From: Trebonia sp963836195
GTDB taxonomy: Bacteria; Actinomycetota; Actinomycetes; Streptosporangiales; Streptosporangiaceae
DNA: 64,000 bases
Assembly (NCBI GenBank): GCA_963836195.1
Contig: CAWIIX010000018.1
Location: 1 to 64,000, forward strand
Direction of reading: 5' to 3'
The position numbers were made by a program, and so were the translations under genes. How positions within the stretch are numbered: the stretch's first letter is position 1; each line of letters opens with the position of its first letter. Below the pieces are notes generated by a model, which ran no database searches, was not told the DNA's origin, and was given only the letters and a program-made list of their open reading frames with translations. Positions 37,664-47,257 of the stretch are shown piece after piece.

Positions 37664-40387
37664 ATGGCCAACGAGGAGCAAGGTCGGCTTCAGCAGGCGG
37701 AAAGCGGTGTTCGGTGGCGTCGGTGGGGGCCCTACGTGAGCGAGCGTCAGTGGGGGACGGTCCGTGAGGACCCCGGCCAGGACCCCGGCAACACCTGGGC
37801 GGCGTTCCCCTACGATCAGGCGGGCTACCGTGCCTACCGGTGGGGCGAGGACGGGCTGGCGGGCATCTGCGATGACAAGCAGCAGCTGTGCCTGTCGCTG
37901 GCGCTGTGGAACGAGCGCGACCCCACGCTCAAGGAGCGGCTCTTCGGCCTGACCAACTCCCAGGGCAACCACGGCGAGGACGTCAAGGAGTGCTACTACT
38001 ACCTGGACGCGACGCCGACGTCGTCCTACCTGAAGATGCTCTACAAGTACCCGCAGGGCGAGTTCCCCTACAACGACCTGATCGCCACCAACGGCGCGCG
38101 CAGTAAGACCGAGCCAGAGTACGAGCTGATCAACACCGGGATCTTCAACGACAACCGCTACTTCGATGTCTTCGTCGAATACGCGAAGGACTCGCCAGAA
38201 GACCTTCTCATGCAGGTCACCGTGCATAACCGGGGGCCGGAGGAGGCGCGACTGCACGTCCTGCCCACGCTCTGGTTCCGGCACACGTGGTCCTGGGCCG
38301 GCGGCGACGAGCAGCCTTCGCTGCACGTCGATAACGACGTGCAGGGGATGAGCGCCGTCGTCGCCCAGCAGAGCGACCTCGGCGTCCGCTGGTTCTACGC
38401 CGACCAGCAGGTGCCCGTGCTCGTAACCGGGAACGAGACCAACAACGAGCGGGTGTTCGGCTCGCCGAACGACACGCCCTACGTCAAGGACGGCATCGAA
38501 CGGGCCGTCCTGCACGGCGAGAACGACAAGGTCAACCCGGACGGCAGCGGGACCAAGGCGGCCATGCACTATGTCATGACGGTTCCGGCCGAGGGCAGCG
38601 CGACGATCCGGATGCGGCTGACCGACACCCGGTCAGAGCGCCCCTTCGACGGCTTCGACGAGGTGATGGGCGCCCGGCGCGGCGAGGCGGACGAGTTCTA
38701 CGCAGGCGTGCTGGCGGGCGGTCTCACCGATGACGAGCGCCTGGTCAGCCGCCAGGCGCTGGCCGGCATGCTGTGGTCGAAGCAGTACTACGGGCTCGAC
38801 ATGGAGCAGTGGCTGATCGAGCACGGCTCCGACCCGATTGCGCCGGCCGAGGGGCTGCGCAATCACGACTGGCAGCACCTGATCTCCGAGGACATCATCT
38901 CGATGCCGGACAAGTGGGAGTACCCGTGGTTCGCGGCGTGGGATCTCGCCTTCCACGCGATTGCCCTCTCGGCCGTCGACATGCCCTTCGCCAAGCGGCA
39001 GCTCCAGCTGCTGCTCGACCACCGCTACCTGCACCCGAACGGGCAGCTGCCGGCCTACGAGTGGAACTTCAGCGACGTCAACCCGCCGGTGCACGCCTGG
39101 GCGATCTGGTTCGTCTACTCGATGGAGAAGGCCAGAACCGGCCGGGGCGACCGCGTCTTCCTTGAAGACGCGTTCCAGAAGCTGATGCGGAACTTCGGCT
39201 GGTGGCTGAACCGCAAGGACGCCGACGACCGCAACATCTTCCAGGGCGGGTTCCTCGGCCTTGACAACATCGGCGTCTTCGACCGCAGCGCGCCGCTGCC
39301 GGGCGGCGGCCGCATCGACCAGGCCGACGGGACCGCGTGGATGGCGCTGTACTGCCAGAACATGGTCCAGATGGCTACTGAGCTCGGCCGCGAGAACCCG
39401 GTCTACATGGACCAGGCGGAGGCGCTGCTGGAGAACTGGGCCTGGATCGCCGCCGCGACCAACCATGTCGGCCCCGACGACGTTGGCCTGTGGGACGAGG
39501 AGGACGGCTTCTTCTACGACGTGCTCAGGCGTCCTGACGGCAGCTCGATCCCGATGAAGGTGCGCTCGGTCGTCGGGCTGATGCCGCTCGTCGCCGCCAC
39601 CGTGATCAGCGACAGCGTCCGGTCCGATTTCCCTGAGCTGGTGGCGGACGTCATCGCCTTCCTGGGCCAGCACCCGGCACTGTCGGCCGCGCTGCCTGAA
39701 CGGGGCCGGCAGGCCGACCGGACCAGCGGCCCGGTTATCTTGGCCATGTTCGACGAGGACCGGCTGCGCCGGATCCTGGCCAAGATGCTCGACGAGGGGG
39801 AGTTCCTCGGCCCGCACGGCATCCGCGCCGTATCCAGATGGCACGCCGAGCACCCGTACACCCTGAACCTGGAGGGGCAGGACTACACCGTCTACTATCT
39901 GCCGGCCGAGTCCGACACCGGCATGTTCGGCGGCAACTCCAACTGGCGCGGACCGGTCTGGGTGCCGATCAACATCATGCTCATCCGCGGCCTGCTGAAC
40001 CTGTACGAGTACTACGGCGACGCGTTCACGGTCGAGTGCCCGACCGGCTCGGGTCAGCACAAGAACCTGTACCAGGTGGCCAACGACATCAGCGAGCGCC
40101 TCATCGGCGCCTTCCGCCGGGACGCCGACGGGCACCGCCCGGTCCACGGCGGCGAGGCGATGCTGCAGAACGACCCGCACTGGCGCGACCTGGTGCTGTT
40201 CTACGAGTACTACCACGGCGACAACGGCGCCGGGATCGGCGCCAGTCACCAGACCGGCTGGTCGGGCACGGTGGGGGTGCTGCCGCTGCTCTTCCGGGGC
40301 AACCGGTCGCTCGAACAGACCGGCTGGATACCCGCGCCGCGCGAGGAGAGCGCGGCCGCGCAGCGGCAGGAGGCGGCGGCGGGATGA
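37664..40387 (+). CDS. MGH1/GH63-like alpha-glycosidase
   Basis: This 907-residue protein has an N-terminal beta-sandwich-like part (KDSPEDLLMQVTVHNRGPEEARLHVLPTLWFRH) and a C-terminal (alpha/alpha)6 barrel. Family blocks in the barrel are WEYPWFAAWDLAFHAIALSA, YEWNFSDVNPPVHAWA, NIGVFDRS, GTAWMALYCQNMVQMA and NWRGPVWVPINIM. It belongs to the glucosidase/mannosylglycerate-hydrolase-like superfamily and lacks a signal peptide, so it acts inside the cell. The substrate could be a compatible solute or an alpha-glucan. ATG 37664 is preferred over upstream 37568 because the extra lead is not conserved. Its stop overlaps the next start (ATGA), so the two enzymes are translationally coupled. Confidence 0.88.
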   Translation: MANEEQGRLQQAESGVRWRRWGPYVSERQWGTVREDPGQDPGNTWAAFPYDQAGYRAYRWGEDGLAGICDDKQQLCLSLALWNERDPTLKERLFGLTNSQGNHGEDVKECYYYLDATPTSSYLKMLYKYPQGEFPYNDLIATNGARSKTEPEYELINTGIFNDNRYFDVFVEYAKDSPEDLLMQVTVHNRGPEEARLHVLPTLWFRHTWSWAGGDEQPSLHVDNDVQGMSAVVAQQSDLGVRWFYADQQVPVLVTGNETNNERVFGSPNDTPYVKDGIERAVLHGENDKVNPDGSGTKAAMHYVMTVPAEGSATIRMRLTDTRSERPFDGFDEVMGARRGEADEFYAGVLAGGLTDDERLVSRQALAGMLWSKQYYGLDMEQWLIEHGSDPIAPAEGLRNHDWQHLISEDIISMPDKWEYPWFAAWDLAFHAIALSAVDMPFAKRQLQLLLDHRYLHPNGQLPAYEWNFSDVNPPVHAWAIWFVYSMEKARTGRGDRVFLEDAFQKLMRNFGWWLNRKDADDRNIFQGGFLGLDNIGVFDRSAPLPGGGRIDQADGTAWMALYCQNMVQMATELGRENPVYMDQAEALLENWAWIAAATNHVGPDDVGLWDEEDGFFYDVLRRPDGSSIPMKVRSVVGLMPLVAATVISDSVRSDFPELVADVIAFLGQHPALSAALPERGRQADRTSGPVILAMFDEDRLRRILAKMLDEGEFLGPHGIRAVSRWHAEHPYTLNLEGQDYTVYYLPAESDTGMFGGNSNWRGPVWVPINIMLIRGLLNLYEYYGDAFTVECPTGSGQHKNLYQVANDISERLIGAFRRDADGHRPVHGGEAMLQNDPHWRDLVLFYEYYHGDNGAGIGASHQTGWSGTVGVLPLLFRGNRSLEQTGWIPAPREESAAAQRQEAAAG

Positions 40388-41871
40388 GCGGATGGCCCGA
40401 TCGGCCTGTTATCTACGAGGTGAACACCGCCGTCTGGCTGGACGAGCTGGCGCGGACGGCCGGGACGCCGGTGACCCTGGGCACGGTGACCGACGCCGCC
40501 TGGGACGCGGTCACGCCGTCCGGCGTCGACGCGGTCTGGCTGATGGGCGTCTGGGAGCGCAGCCCGGCCGGCCTCGAGCTGGCGCTGGCCAACGCCGGAC
40601 TGATGGAGTCGTTCCGCGAGGCCCTGCCCGACCTGCGGGACTCCGACATCATCGGCTCGCCCTACTGCGTGCGCCGCTACGTGGCCGACGAGCGCTTCGG
40701 CGGCCCGTCGGGGCTGGCGACGGCGCGGGCGGCGCTCGCCGCCCGCGGCGTCCGGCTGATCCTGGACTACGTGCCCAACCACGTCGCGCCCGATCACCCC
40801 TGGGTCACCGAGCACCCGGAGTACTTCATCCAGGGCGACGACGCCGACGTCAAGGCGGATCCGGGCAGCTGGCTGGCGGTCGGCGGGCGGGTGCTGGCGC
40901 ACGGCCGCGATCCGTACTTCCCCGCCTGGCCGGACGTCGTGCAGCTGAACGCGTACGCCGGCCCGGCCCGGGCGGCGACCGCCCAGACGCTGTCGGACAT
41001 CTCCGCCCAGTGCGACGGGATCCGCTGCGACATGGCGATGCTGATGACCAACGACATCTTCGGCAAGACCTGGGGCGAGCGGGCCGGCCAGCGGCCGGAC
41101 GAGGAGTTCTGGCCCTTCGTCATCGCCGAGCTGCGCACCGGGCACCCGGACACCGTGCTGATCGCCGAGGCCTACTGGGACATGGAGTGGACGCTGCAGC
41201 AGCAGGGCTTCGCGTTCTGCTACGACAAGCGGCTCTACGACCGCATCCTCGAGGTGAACCCGCCCGACCTGCGCGGGCACCTGCAAGCTGACCTCGATTA
41301 CCAGTCGCGGCTCGTGCGCTTCCTGGAGAACCACGACGAGCCGAGGATCGCCGACAAGCTGCCCGCCGTCCTCGAGCGGGCGGCGGCGGTCACGATCGCG
41401 ACCCTGCCCGGGGCGACCATGTGGCACGAGGGGCAGTTCGAGGGGCGCCGGGTTCGCCCACCCGTCTTCCTCGCCCGGCGGCCCGACGAGCCGCTCGACC
41501 AGGAGCTGGCCGCCTGGCACCGCGGCCTGGTCTCGGTCGTCGCCAAGCAGGCCGTCCGGACGGGAGCCTGGCAGCTGCTCGAGGCCGGGGGCTGGCCCGA
41601 CAACCAGTCCTGCCGCAACCTGATCGCGTGGTCGTGGACGCCGGGCGACGACGCCGGGCCCGTCCGCAGACACGTGATCGTTGTCAACCTGTCGCTGACG
41701 CCGTCTCAGGCCCAGATCCCACTTCCGTGGCCGGACCTGCCGGGCCGTCGCTGGCGCCTGCTCGATCCGCTCAGCGGGGCTGACTTCACCCGCGACGGCG
41801 GCGAGCTGACCGACCCCGGGTTGTACGTCGATCTGCAGCCGGGGCAGTTCTACCTGCTGGAGGTGCGCTGA
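40384..41871 (+). CDS. GH13 alpha-amylase-family enzyme
   Basis: This 495-residue TIM-barrel protein has all four GH13 regions: I DYVPNHVAPDHPW, II GIRCDMAM (nucleophile Asp), III IAEAYWDMEW (acid Glu) and IV FLENHDEPR. A C-terminal beta domain (HVIVVNLSLTPSQAQIPLP) follows. It has no signal peptide and is shorter than secreted amylases, with an atypical N-terminus (YEVNTAVWLDELARTAG). Members of this intracellular group act on small alpha-glucosides or glycosyl phosphates. It overlaps the upstream glycosidase gene by ATGA, so both probably process the same internal sugar. Confidence 0.9.
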   Translation: MSGWPDRPVIYEVNTAVWLDELARTAGTPVTLGTVTDAAWDAVTPSGVDAVWLMGVWERSPAGLELALANAGLMESFREALPDLRDSDIIGSPYCVRRYVADERFGGPSGLATARAALAARGVRLILDYVPNHVAPDHPWVTEHPEYFIQGDDADVKADPGSWLAVGGRVLAHGRDPYFPAWPDVVQLNAYAGPARAATAQTLSDISAQCDGIRCDMAMLMTNDIFGKTWGERAGQRPDEEFWPFVIAELRTGHPDTVLIAEAYWDMEWTLQQQGFAFCYDKRLYDRILEVNPPDLRGHLQADLDYQSRLVRFLENHDEPRIADKLPAVLERAAAVTIATLPGATMWHEGQFEGRRVRPPVFLARRPDEPLDQELAAWHRGLVSVVAKQAVRTGAWQLLEAGGWPDNQSCRNLIAWSWTPGDDAGPVRRHVIVVNLSLTPSQAQIPLPWPDLPGRRWRLLDPLSGADFTRDGGELTDPGLYVDLQPGQFYLLEVR

Positions 41872-41952
41872 CCGACGCCGCCTGGCTGCGCGAGCGCCGC
41901 CGGCCGCACGGTCGGCGGCGCAGCCGATCCCAGCCGAGAGGAAGGAGCGGAC

Positions 41953-42699
41953 ATGGACGACGATGAGGCAGACCCGCCGCCGCCGACGGTGCTGCTGATG
42001 ATCAACAACTGGCAGGCGACGGTGATGCTCGGCCTGGTCACGGTCGTCTTCGGGGTCATCGTCACCGCCCATCCGGACGGCTCGCTGCGCGTGCTCGCCA
42101 TCCTGATCGGTATCGCCATGCTCATCTCGGGTATCTTCCACCTGATCCGAGCGGCTGACCGGAAGGCGCCGCACCGCCTCTGGATGGGCATCACCGGGCT
42201 GCTCTTCGTGGCGCTCGGGGTGGTCCTGATCCGCCACCTGCACGTGACCCTGGCGCTCGTCGGCCTGTTGGTCGGCCTCAGCTGGATCATCCAGGGGATA
42301 GCGGGGCTGATGTCCGCATTCTGGGGGCCGCGGGAGGGCGCCGTCTGGTGGGCGGTGTTCGGGTCCAGCAGCCTCATCGCCGGGATCGTGGTCACCGCGA
42401 GCCCGCTGTCGTCCGTCACTGTGCTGGCCGTGCTGATCGGGATCTGGCTGATCGTCATCGGCCTGCTCGAGATCGTGGCAGGCCTGATCCTGCAGCACGA
42501 ACTCGCGGTCGCCGCGCCTGGCTACCGGCCTGCGACGCCGTGGTCCTCCGGTCCGGGCGCGTTAGCTGCCGCCCCGCCGTCTGATGCCGCTCCTGCGTTT
42601 GATGCCGCGCCGCCGTTAGATCCCGCTCCGCCGTCGGATGGTGGACGGCGGTCGGATGAATCACTAGGCGGCGGGTCTCGCCGGGCGGGCCCGCGGTAG
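41953..42699 (+). CDS. HdeD/DUF308-like membrane protein with repeat tail
   Basis: This 248-residue protein has six hydrophobic helices (MLGLVTVVFGVIVTAHP, VLAILIGIAMLISGIFHLI, GITGLLFVALGVVLI, LALVGLLVGLSWIIQGIAGL, WWAVFGSSSLIAGIVV, LAVLIGIWLIVIGLLEIVAG). It is typical of the HdeD acid-resistance-associated family. The tail after residue 185 is Pro/Ala/Asp-rich and is encoded by five 18-bp repeats (42574-42663). It overlaps the convergent K+ channel gene by 178 bp. GAGGAAGGAGC precedes ATG 41953. A role in envelope or acid stress is inferred from the family. Confidence 0.85.
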   Translation: MDDDEADPPPPTVLLMINNWQATVMLGLVTVVFGVIVTAHPDGSLRVLAILIGIAMLISGIFHLIRAADRKAPHRLWMGITGLLFVALGVVLIRHLHVTLALVGLLVGLSWIIQGIAGLMSAFWGPREGAVWWAVFGSSSLIAGIVVTASPLSSVTVLAVLIGIWLIVIGLLEIVAGLILQHELAVAAPGYRPATPWSSGPGALAAAPPSDAAPAFDAAPPLDPAPPSDGGRRSDESLGGGSRRAGPR

Positions 42700-43322
42700 G
42701 CGCTGACCAGCCGGGCGACCAGCGTGGCGAGAAAGATCTGGCCGGTCATGGCCTCGAGAACCGCCACCGCCCGGCCGAAGCTGCCTCCGGCGGTGAAGTC
42801 GCCGTAGCCCAGGGTGGTCAGGGTGGTGAAGCTAAAGTACTGGTAGGTACGGAGATTGGCCGCCTCGCCGTTGGCGAAGAAATCGGTGCCGCCCAGGCCG
42901 TCGATGGCGCCGAAGACGGCGGCGAACATCAGCCCGATGAGCATGTACGCGCTCAGCGCGGCGTAGATGCTCTGCAGGGTGACGGTATTCAGCTTCAGCA
43001 CGCCGTCAACGATGATCACCACCGTCGCCAGGAGCAGGATGGCGGTCCAGACACTGGCGATTCCTCGCGCGACCGAACTATCAGACGACGCCACGAGAGC
43101 GATCGCGAGCACCGAGCCGATCACGGTGGCCCACCGCGCCACGTTGCTGTGCGGAAAATCGGTGTTCCGCAGCCCGATAAGCGCCACCGCGACAACGAGA
43201 ACCAGCTGCGCGTCCTGGGTCGGCCGGCCGCTGGCTAGTGCCGACAGCAGGTAGACCGCGATCAGGGTGGCGAGCAGCAGTCCGTAACGGCCTTGCCGGC
43301 CGATTCGTTCGTCCGCTGTCAC
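42522..43322 (-). CDS. Potassium channel family protein
   Basis: This 266-residue membrane protein has four N-terminal hydrophobic segments, then a 2-TM pore module with selectivity filter TTLTTLGYGDF between YAALSAYMLIGLMFAAVFGA and the last helix (MTGQIFLATLVARLVSAY). The filter is canonical TLGYGD. No RCK or cyclic-nucleotide domain is present. The last 55 residues are a Ser/Gly/Ala/Asp repeat encoded by the 18-bp repeats shared, antisense, with the HdeD-like gene. It opens divergently from the antiporter gene. Confidence 0.88.
   Translation of the reverse strand: MTADERIGRQGRYGLLLATLIAVYLLSALASGRPTQDAQLVLVVAVALIGLRNTDFPHSNVARWATVIGSVLAIALVASSDSSVARGIASVWTAILLLATVVIIVDGVLKLNTVTLQSIYAALSAYMLIGLMFAAVFGAIDGLGGTDFFANGEAANLRTYQYFSFTTLTTLGYGDFTAGGSFGRAVAVLEAMTGQIFLATLVARLVSAYRGPARRDPPPSDSSDRRPPSDGGAGSNGGAASNAGAASDGGAAANAPGPEDHGVAGR
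42574..42663. repeat. Five 18-bp repeats coding on both strands
   Basis: Units at 42574, 42592, 42610, 42628 and 42646 follow CCGCCGTCTGATGCCGCT. On the plus strand they encode PPSDAA-like hexapeptides in the HdeD tail. On the minus strand they encode PPSDGG/AASNAG-like hexapeptides in the channel tail. Confidence 0.85.
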
Positions 43323-43463
43323 GTCATCGGCACATTACTTCGCGCGAGGCACCGGACAGCCCGCCGTGCTTGTCCATGCGACCGACGTTACGGAGCGCCG
43401 GGCCGGGCGCGAATCATCCCGGCCGGGTGATCCGTTTCTTAGCCCGCGTTGCTGGAATGACCT

Positions 43464-45288
43464 GTGACCACGAATGAGATCCTCATCGGCCTAGGCCTGA
43501 TGGTTTTCCTCGCCGTCGGATCCCAGGTGCTCGCGAGCCGTTTGCGGATCCCGGCGCTGATCGTCTTGCTGCCCGTTGGCTTCGCCGCGGGCGCGCTCAC
43601 CAGTGACGTCAATCCCGACAAGCTGCTGGGTCCGGCCTTCCAGCCGATGGTGTCGCTCGCGGTCGCCGTGATCCTCTACGACGCGGGCCTTGGGCTCGAC
43701 CTGCGGAAGCTGACCGGGCACCCGCGCCGCGTGGTCTGGCGGCTGATCGCCCTCGGCGTCCCGATCACGATCGCGCTCGCCACGTGTATGGCGCTGGTGC
43801 TGCTGCGCATGCCGGAGCAGGCGGCGCTGATGACCGGGGCGATTCTGGTCGTCTCCGGGCCCACGGTGGTGGGCCCGCTGCTCGCCTTCGTCCGGCCCAG
43901 TGAGCGAGTCCAACGGATCCTGGCCTGGGAGGGCTCGCTGATCGACCCCGTCGGCGCCATCCTGGGGGCAGTCATATTCCACGGCATCGTGGCGGGCACC
44001 CGCCCCGGCCACGGCGCCCAGCTCGGGCAGTTCCTGGCCAGCATCGGCGTCGGCGCGGTCGGCGGCGCCGTCGGCATCGCGCTGCTCGTCCTGGTGCTGC
44101 GCGTGCTCCGGCTCGGCGAGGTTCTCGGTACCACGGCCCAGCTGGCCTGTGTGATCGGCGTGGCCGCGGCCTGTGACGTGCTGCGCGACGATACCGGGCT
44201 GATCGCCGCGATCCTCATGGGACTCGCCGCCGCCAACCTGCGCGGCTTTGACATCCCCGCCCGCCGGCCGTTCTTCGAGACGCTGGTCCAGCTGATCATC
44301 GGCCTGCTGTTCATCTCCATCTCGGCCACGGTCACGCCCTCGTCGATCCGCCATCTGATCTTGCCGACCCCGGGGGACTTGTCGCCGTTCTCGTCCTGGT
44401 CGCCCGCCCGCTCGTCGCCTGGGCGGCGACGCTGCGGACCGACCTGACCAGAGGTGAGCGCGGCTTCATCGGGTGGATGGCCCCGCGCGGGATCATCGCC
44501 GCCGCCACCGCCACCGCGTCGACGTTCGGGCCCGCGCTGTCCGCCGCGCACGTCGGCGGCGCGCAGAAGATCCTGCCGGTCACGTTCCTCGTGATCGTGC
44601 TGATGGTGACGCTCTACAGCCTCACCGCGGTACCTGTCGCCGAGCGACTCGGCGTCACTCGCCCGGCTCGGACGCGGCCGCTCCTTGTCGGCGGCGATCC
44701 CTGGGTGATCGAGCTCGGCACGGCTCTTCAGTCAGCCGGATTGGAGGTGCTCATGTGGGCCGGAGCCGAATCGCAGCGCAGCCAGATCAAACAGGCGGGC
44801 CTCGAACTGGCGCCCGGGAACTCCTCGCGGCCGCGGCCGGCGACGGTGCGCTGCTCGAGGGAATCACGATGGTTCTCCTGCTCACCAGCGAGGACGACTT
44901 CAACGCGCTCGCCTCGCTGATGCTGCAGGGCAACGTCGACGGTCGCGTCTACCGACTGCGACCCGAACTGCCCAGCCACGGGGTCGTCGCGCCCTCCACC
45001 GGCGGTGAGACCCTGTTCGGGGCGGAGCTGACCCGGCCCGCCGTCATCCGGCGATACCAGGCCGGTGCGCGCGTCGCCGCCGGGCCCGGCGCCCATCCGC
45101 TGCCCGCCGCGTCCGATGTGCTCTTCGTGATCCGGGCCGACGGCCGGCTCGTCCCGGTCACCGACCACACCACGCCGGCGTTTCAGGACGGGGACACCAC
45201 CGTCGTCCTTGACCCCAAACCGCAGCAGACCGCGGCTGGCGCCGTGCATGTCCCCCCGCACGTCCCCCCGCGTTCGGCCAGCCTGTGA
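43464..45288 (+). pseudogene. Cation:proton antiporter (CPA1/NhaP type) with two frameshifts
   Basis: The first frame (GTG 43464) gives MTTNEILIGLGLMVFLAVGS, VILYDAGLGLDLRKLTGHPR, GPTVVGPLLAFVRPSERVQRIL and the EGSLIDPVGAILGAV core. It is lost at the GGGGG run near 44370. The second frame gives LVAVLVLVARPLVAWA, GWMAPRGIIAAATAT and the last helices. It is lost near 44815, where the third frame begins (GARELLAAAAGDGALLEGIT) and completes a TrkA-like C-terminal domain ending at 45288. Restoring two single bases would give a protein of about 610 residues. Expected role: Na+/H+ or K+/H+ exchange. It is divergent from the K+ channel. Confidence 0.82.
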
Positions 45289-45507
45289 CTACCAGGTCAG
45301 CTCGATCTCAAGCTCGGTCCCGTCATCCTCGATCTCGAACTCCACCTTCAGATGGACCTGATCGGGGACGTGCGCGACGAACCGGAGGTCCCCGCGCTCG
45401 ATCACGACATCGTTATTGGAGGCAAGCTCGTCGGCGATCGCGTGCAGGCGCGCCGCCGCTGCCTCCCGAGTGAGGGTGGTCTTCTCCTTCAACTCCACGA
45501 GATCCAC
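45289..45507 (-). CDS. Amphi-Trp domain protein
   Basis: This 72-residue protein consists entirely of the amphi-Trp domain: VELKEKTTLTREAAAARLHAIADEL, then ERGDLRFVAHVPDQVHLKVEFEIEDDGTELEIELTW with the terminal Trp. The family is small, widespread in actinobacteria and archaea, and of unknown function. The gene is convergent with the antiporter and touches its end (45288/45289). Confidence 0.85.
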   Translation of the reverse strand: MDLVELKEKTTLTREAAAARLHAIADELASNNDVVIERGDLRFVAHVPDQVHLKVEFEIEDDGTELEIELTW

Positions 45508-45606
45508 GTGAGTCTCCGATCCTCAGTTGACGGTCCCAGCCTAGGCTTTCCCCAGCTTTGGCCAGCGCAGTCATCGGACAACCGGTTCTGGCCGAAGACG
45601 GGGCGG

Positions 45607-47115
45607 CTACGAAACCTGCCCGTCAAGCGCCTCCGGCGCGGACGTCCCGGCCGAGGATGGCGGTCGTGGCGACCCGGCCCGCTGGCGGGGGATGAGGACC
45701 GCGATGACCAGGCCGATCACGGTGATGACGAGCATCATCGTGAGGGCCACGGCAAATGGCTTGCCTTCGGGCAGCTTGACGGCCACCAGGACTGAGCCGA
45801 CCAGGGCAGTGCCGAGCGAGGAGCCCAGGTTGGACACGCTGCGGGACAAGCCGGATATCTCGCCCTGGTCTTTGTCGGGGAAGCTGGACTGGACCACGTT
45901 GACCGAGGAGGTCAGCATGGTTCCGATTCCGCCGCCGAACAGCAGCAGGCCCGGTATCCATCGCCAGATGCCGGCCTGCGCCCGGACCAGGACCAGCAGC
46001 AAGATCAGGCCGGCGGCGGTCACCAGGAAGCCGGCGATGATCAGCCATCGTTGCGGGTGCCGCCGGGCGAACCGGTCGGCGGCGGCCGAGGTGGCCAGGA
46101 TCCCGATCGTGGCCGGGGTGAGGATCAGGCCGGTCTGGATCGGGCTGTAGTGGTTGACCTCCTGCAGGTAAACCGAGACGGTGAAGAAGCATCCTTGCAG
46201 GATGAGCCACTGGATGGTCTGGGTGCCCAGTCCCAGGTTGGCGACCTTGTTGCGGAACAGCCGCAGCGGAAGCAGGACGTCCTTGCCCTTTTTCTCACCC
46301 GAGCGGACGTGCAGGAAGAACCAGAGCAGGAACAGCGCGCCGATCGCCACGTACAGCCATACCGGGGAGACCGAGCCCTTCGGTATCACTACCGTGCTGC
46401 CGATGGTGAAGTCCTGCCGCGACTTGGCGAAACCGTAGGTCCGCGACTGCAGCAGCCCGAGCACCACGAAGAACAGGCCCGCCGCGGACAGCACCGCACC
46501 GGTCAGGTCGAACCGCGGCGTGGGCCCGGACCGGGCCGGATCGATGATCTTGCGGGCGAGCACGATGATCCAGGCCACCACCAGGACCTGCAGGCCGAAC
46601 GAGGCACGCCAGCTGATCGCGCTGGTGATCAGCCCGCCGATCAGCGGCCCGGCCGCGGCGCCGAGGCCGCCCGCGCCGCTGACCACCCCGAAGTACCGGG
46701 CGCGCGATTTGACGTCGGGGAACGTCACGGTGACGAGGATGTAGATAGGCGGAATCATCAGCGCCGAGCCGACGCCCTCCAGCAGCGAATAGCCCCCGAT
46801 CAGCAGCGGCAGTCCCTGTGACAGCGCCGCCAGCAGCCCCCCGACCGCGTAGACCGCCAGCCCGAGCACGAAGCACCGTTTGCGGCCCCAGATGTCAGTC
46901 AGCTTGCTGCCGGGAATCATCAGCGCCGCCATCGTCAGCGTGAACAGCGTGATCGCGGTCTGCACCCCGCTCACGGTCGTGCCTAGATCATTGGCGATGG
47001 CAGTGATGGCAACGTTCATGTTCGTGGCCGCGTAGCTGGCGATGAACTGCGCGAGCGCCAGCGGCAGAATCATCGCCCGCGCGGCCGCGCTCGAGTTCGA
47101 CGGGGTTTGCGTCAC
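45607..47115 (-). CDS. MFS transporter (14-TM, EmrB/QacA-like)
   Basis: The protein has about 502 residues from GTG 47115 (VTQTPSNSSAAARAMILPL). An upstream in-frame start at 47184 would add a Cys/His-rich lead that looks non-coding. About 14 helices are seen, with SKLTDIWGRKRCFVLGLAVY (motif A) and GAAAGPLIGGLITSAISWR (motif C), followed by long loops and a final DKDQGEISGLSRSVSNLGSS block. Probable drug or metabolite efflux. No regulator is adjacent. Confidence 0.88.
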   Translation of the reverse strand: MTQTPSNSSAAARAMILPLALAQFIASYAATNMNVAITAIANDLGTTVSGVQTAITLFTLTMAALMIPGSKLTDIWGRKRCFVLGLAVYAVGGLLAALSQGLPLLIGGYSLLEGVGSALMIPPIYILVTVTFPDVKSRARYFGVVSGAGGLGAAAGPLIGGLITSAISWRASFGLQVLVVAWIIVLARKIIDPARSGPTPRFDLTGAVLSAAGLFFVVLGLLQSRTYGFAKSRQDFTIGSTVVIPKGSVSPVWLYVAIGALFLLWFFLHVRSGEKKGKDVLLPLRLFRNKVANLGLGTQTIQWLILQGCFFTVSVYLQEVNHYSPIQTGLILTPATIGILATSAAADRFARRHPQRWLIIAGFLVTAAGLILLLVLVRAQAGIWRWIPGLLLFGGGIGTMLTSSVNVVQSSFPDKDQGEISGLSRSVSNLGSSLGTALVGSVLVAVKLPEGKPFAVALTMMLVITVIGLVIAVLIPRQRAGSPRPPSSAGTSAPEALDGQVS

Positions 47116-47257
47116 GGCGGCCCCGCACAGGCATAACCGAGTGCCCCGGTGGTTCGCACACGATCGAGCATGGGCGTCAACCACCCAAGCGGCATCACCT
47201 AATCCGGATGATGCCCGATCCCGGCGCCGACGGCGGGTCGGGAGGGGCGGGGACCGG

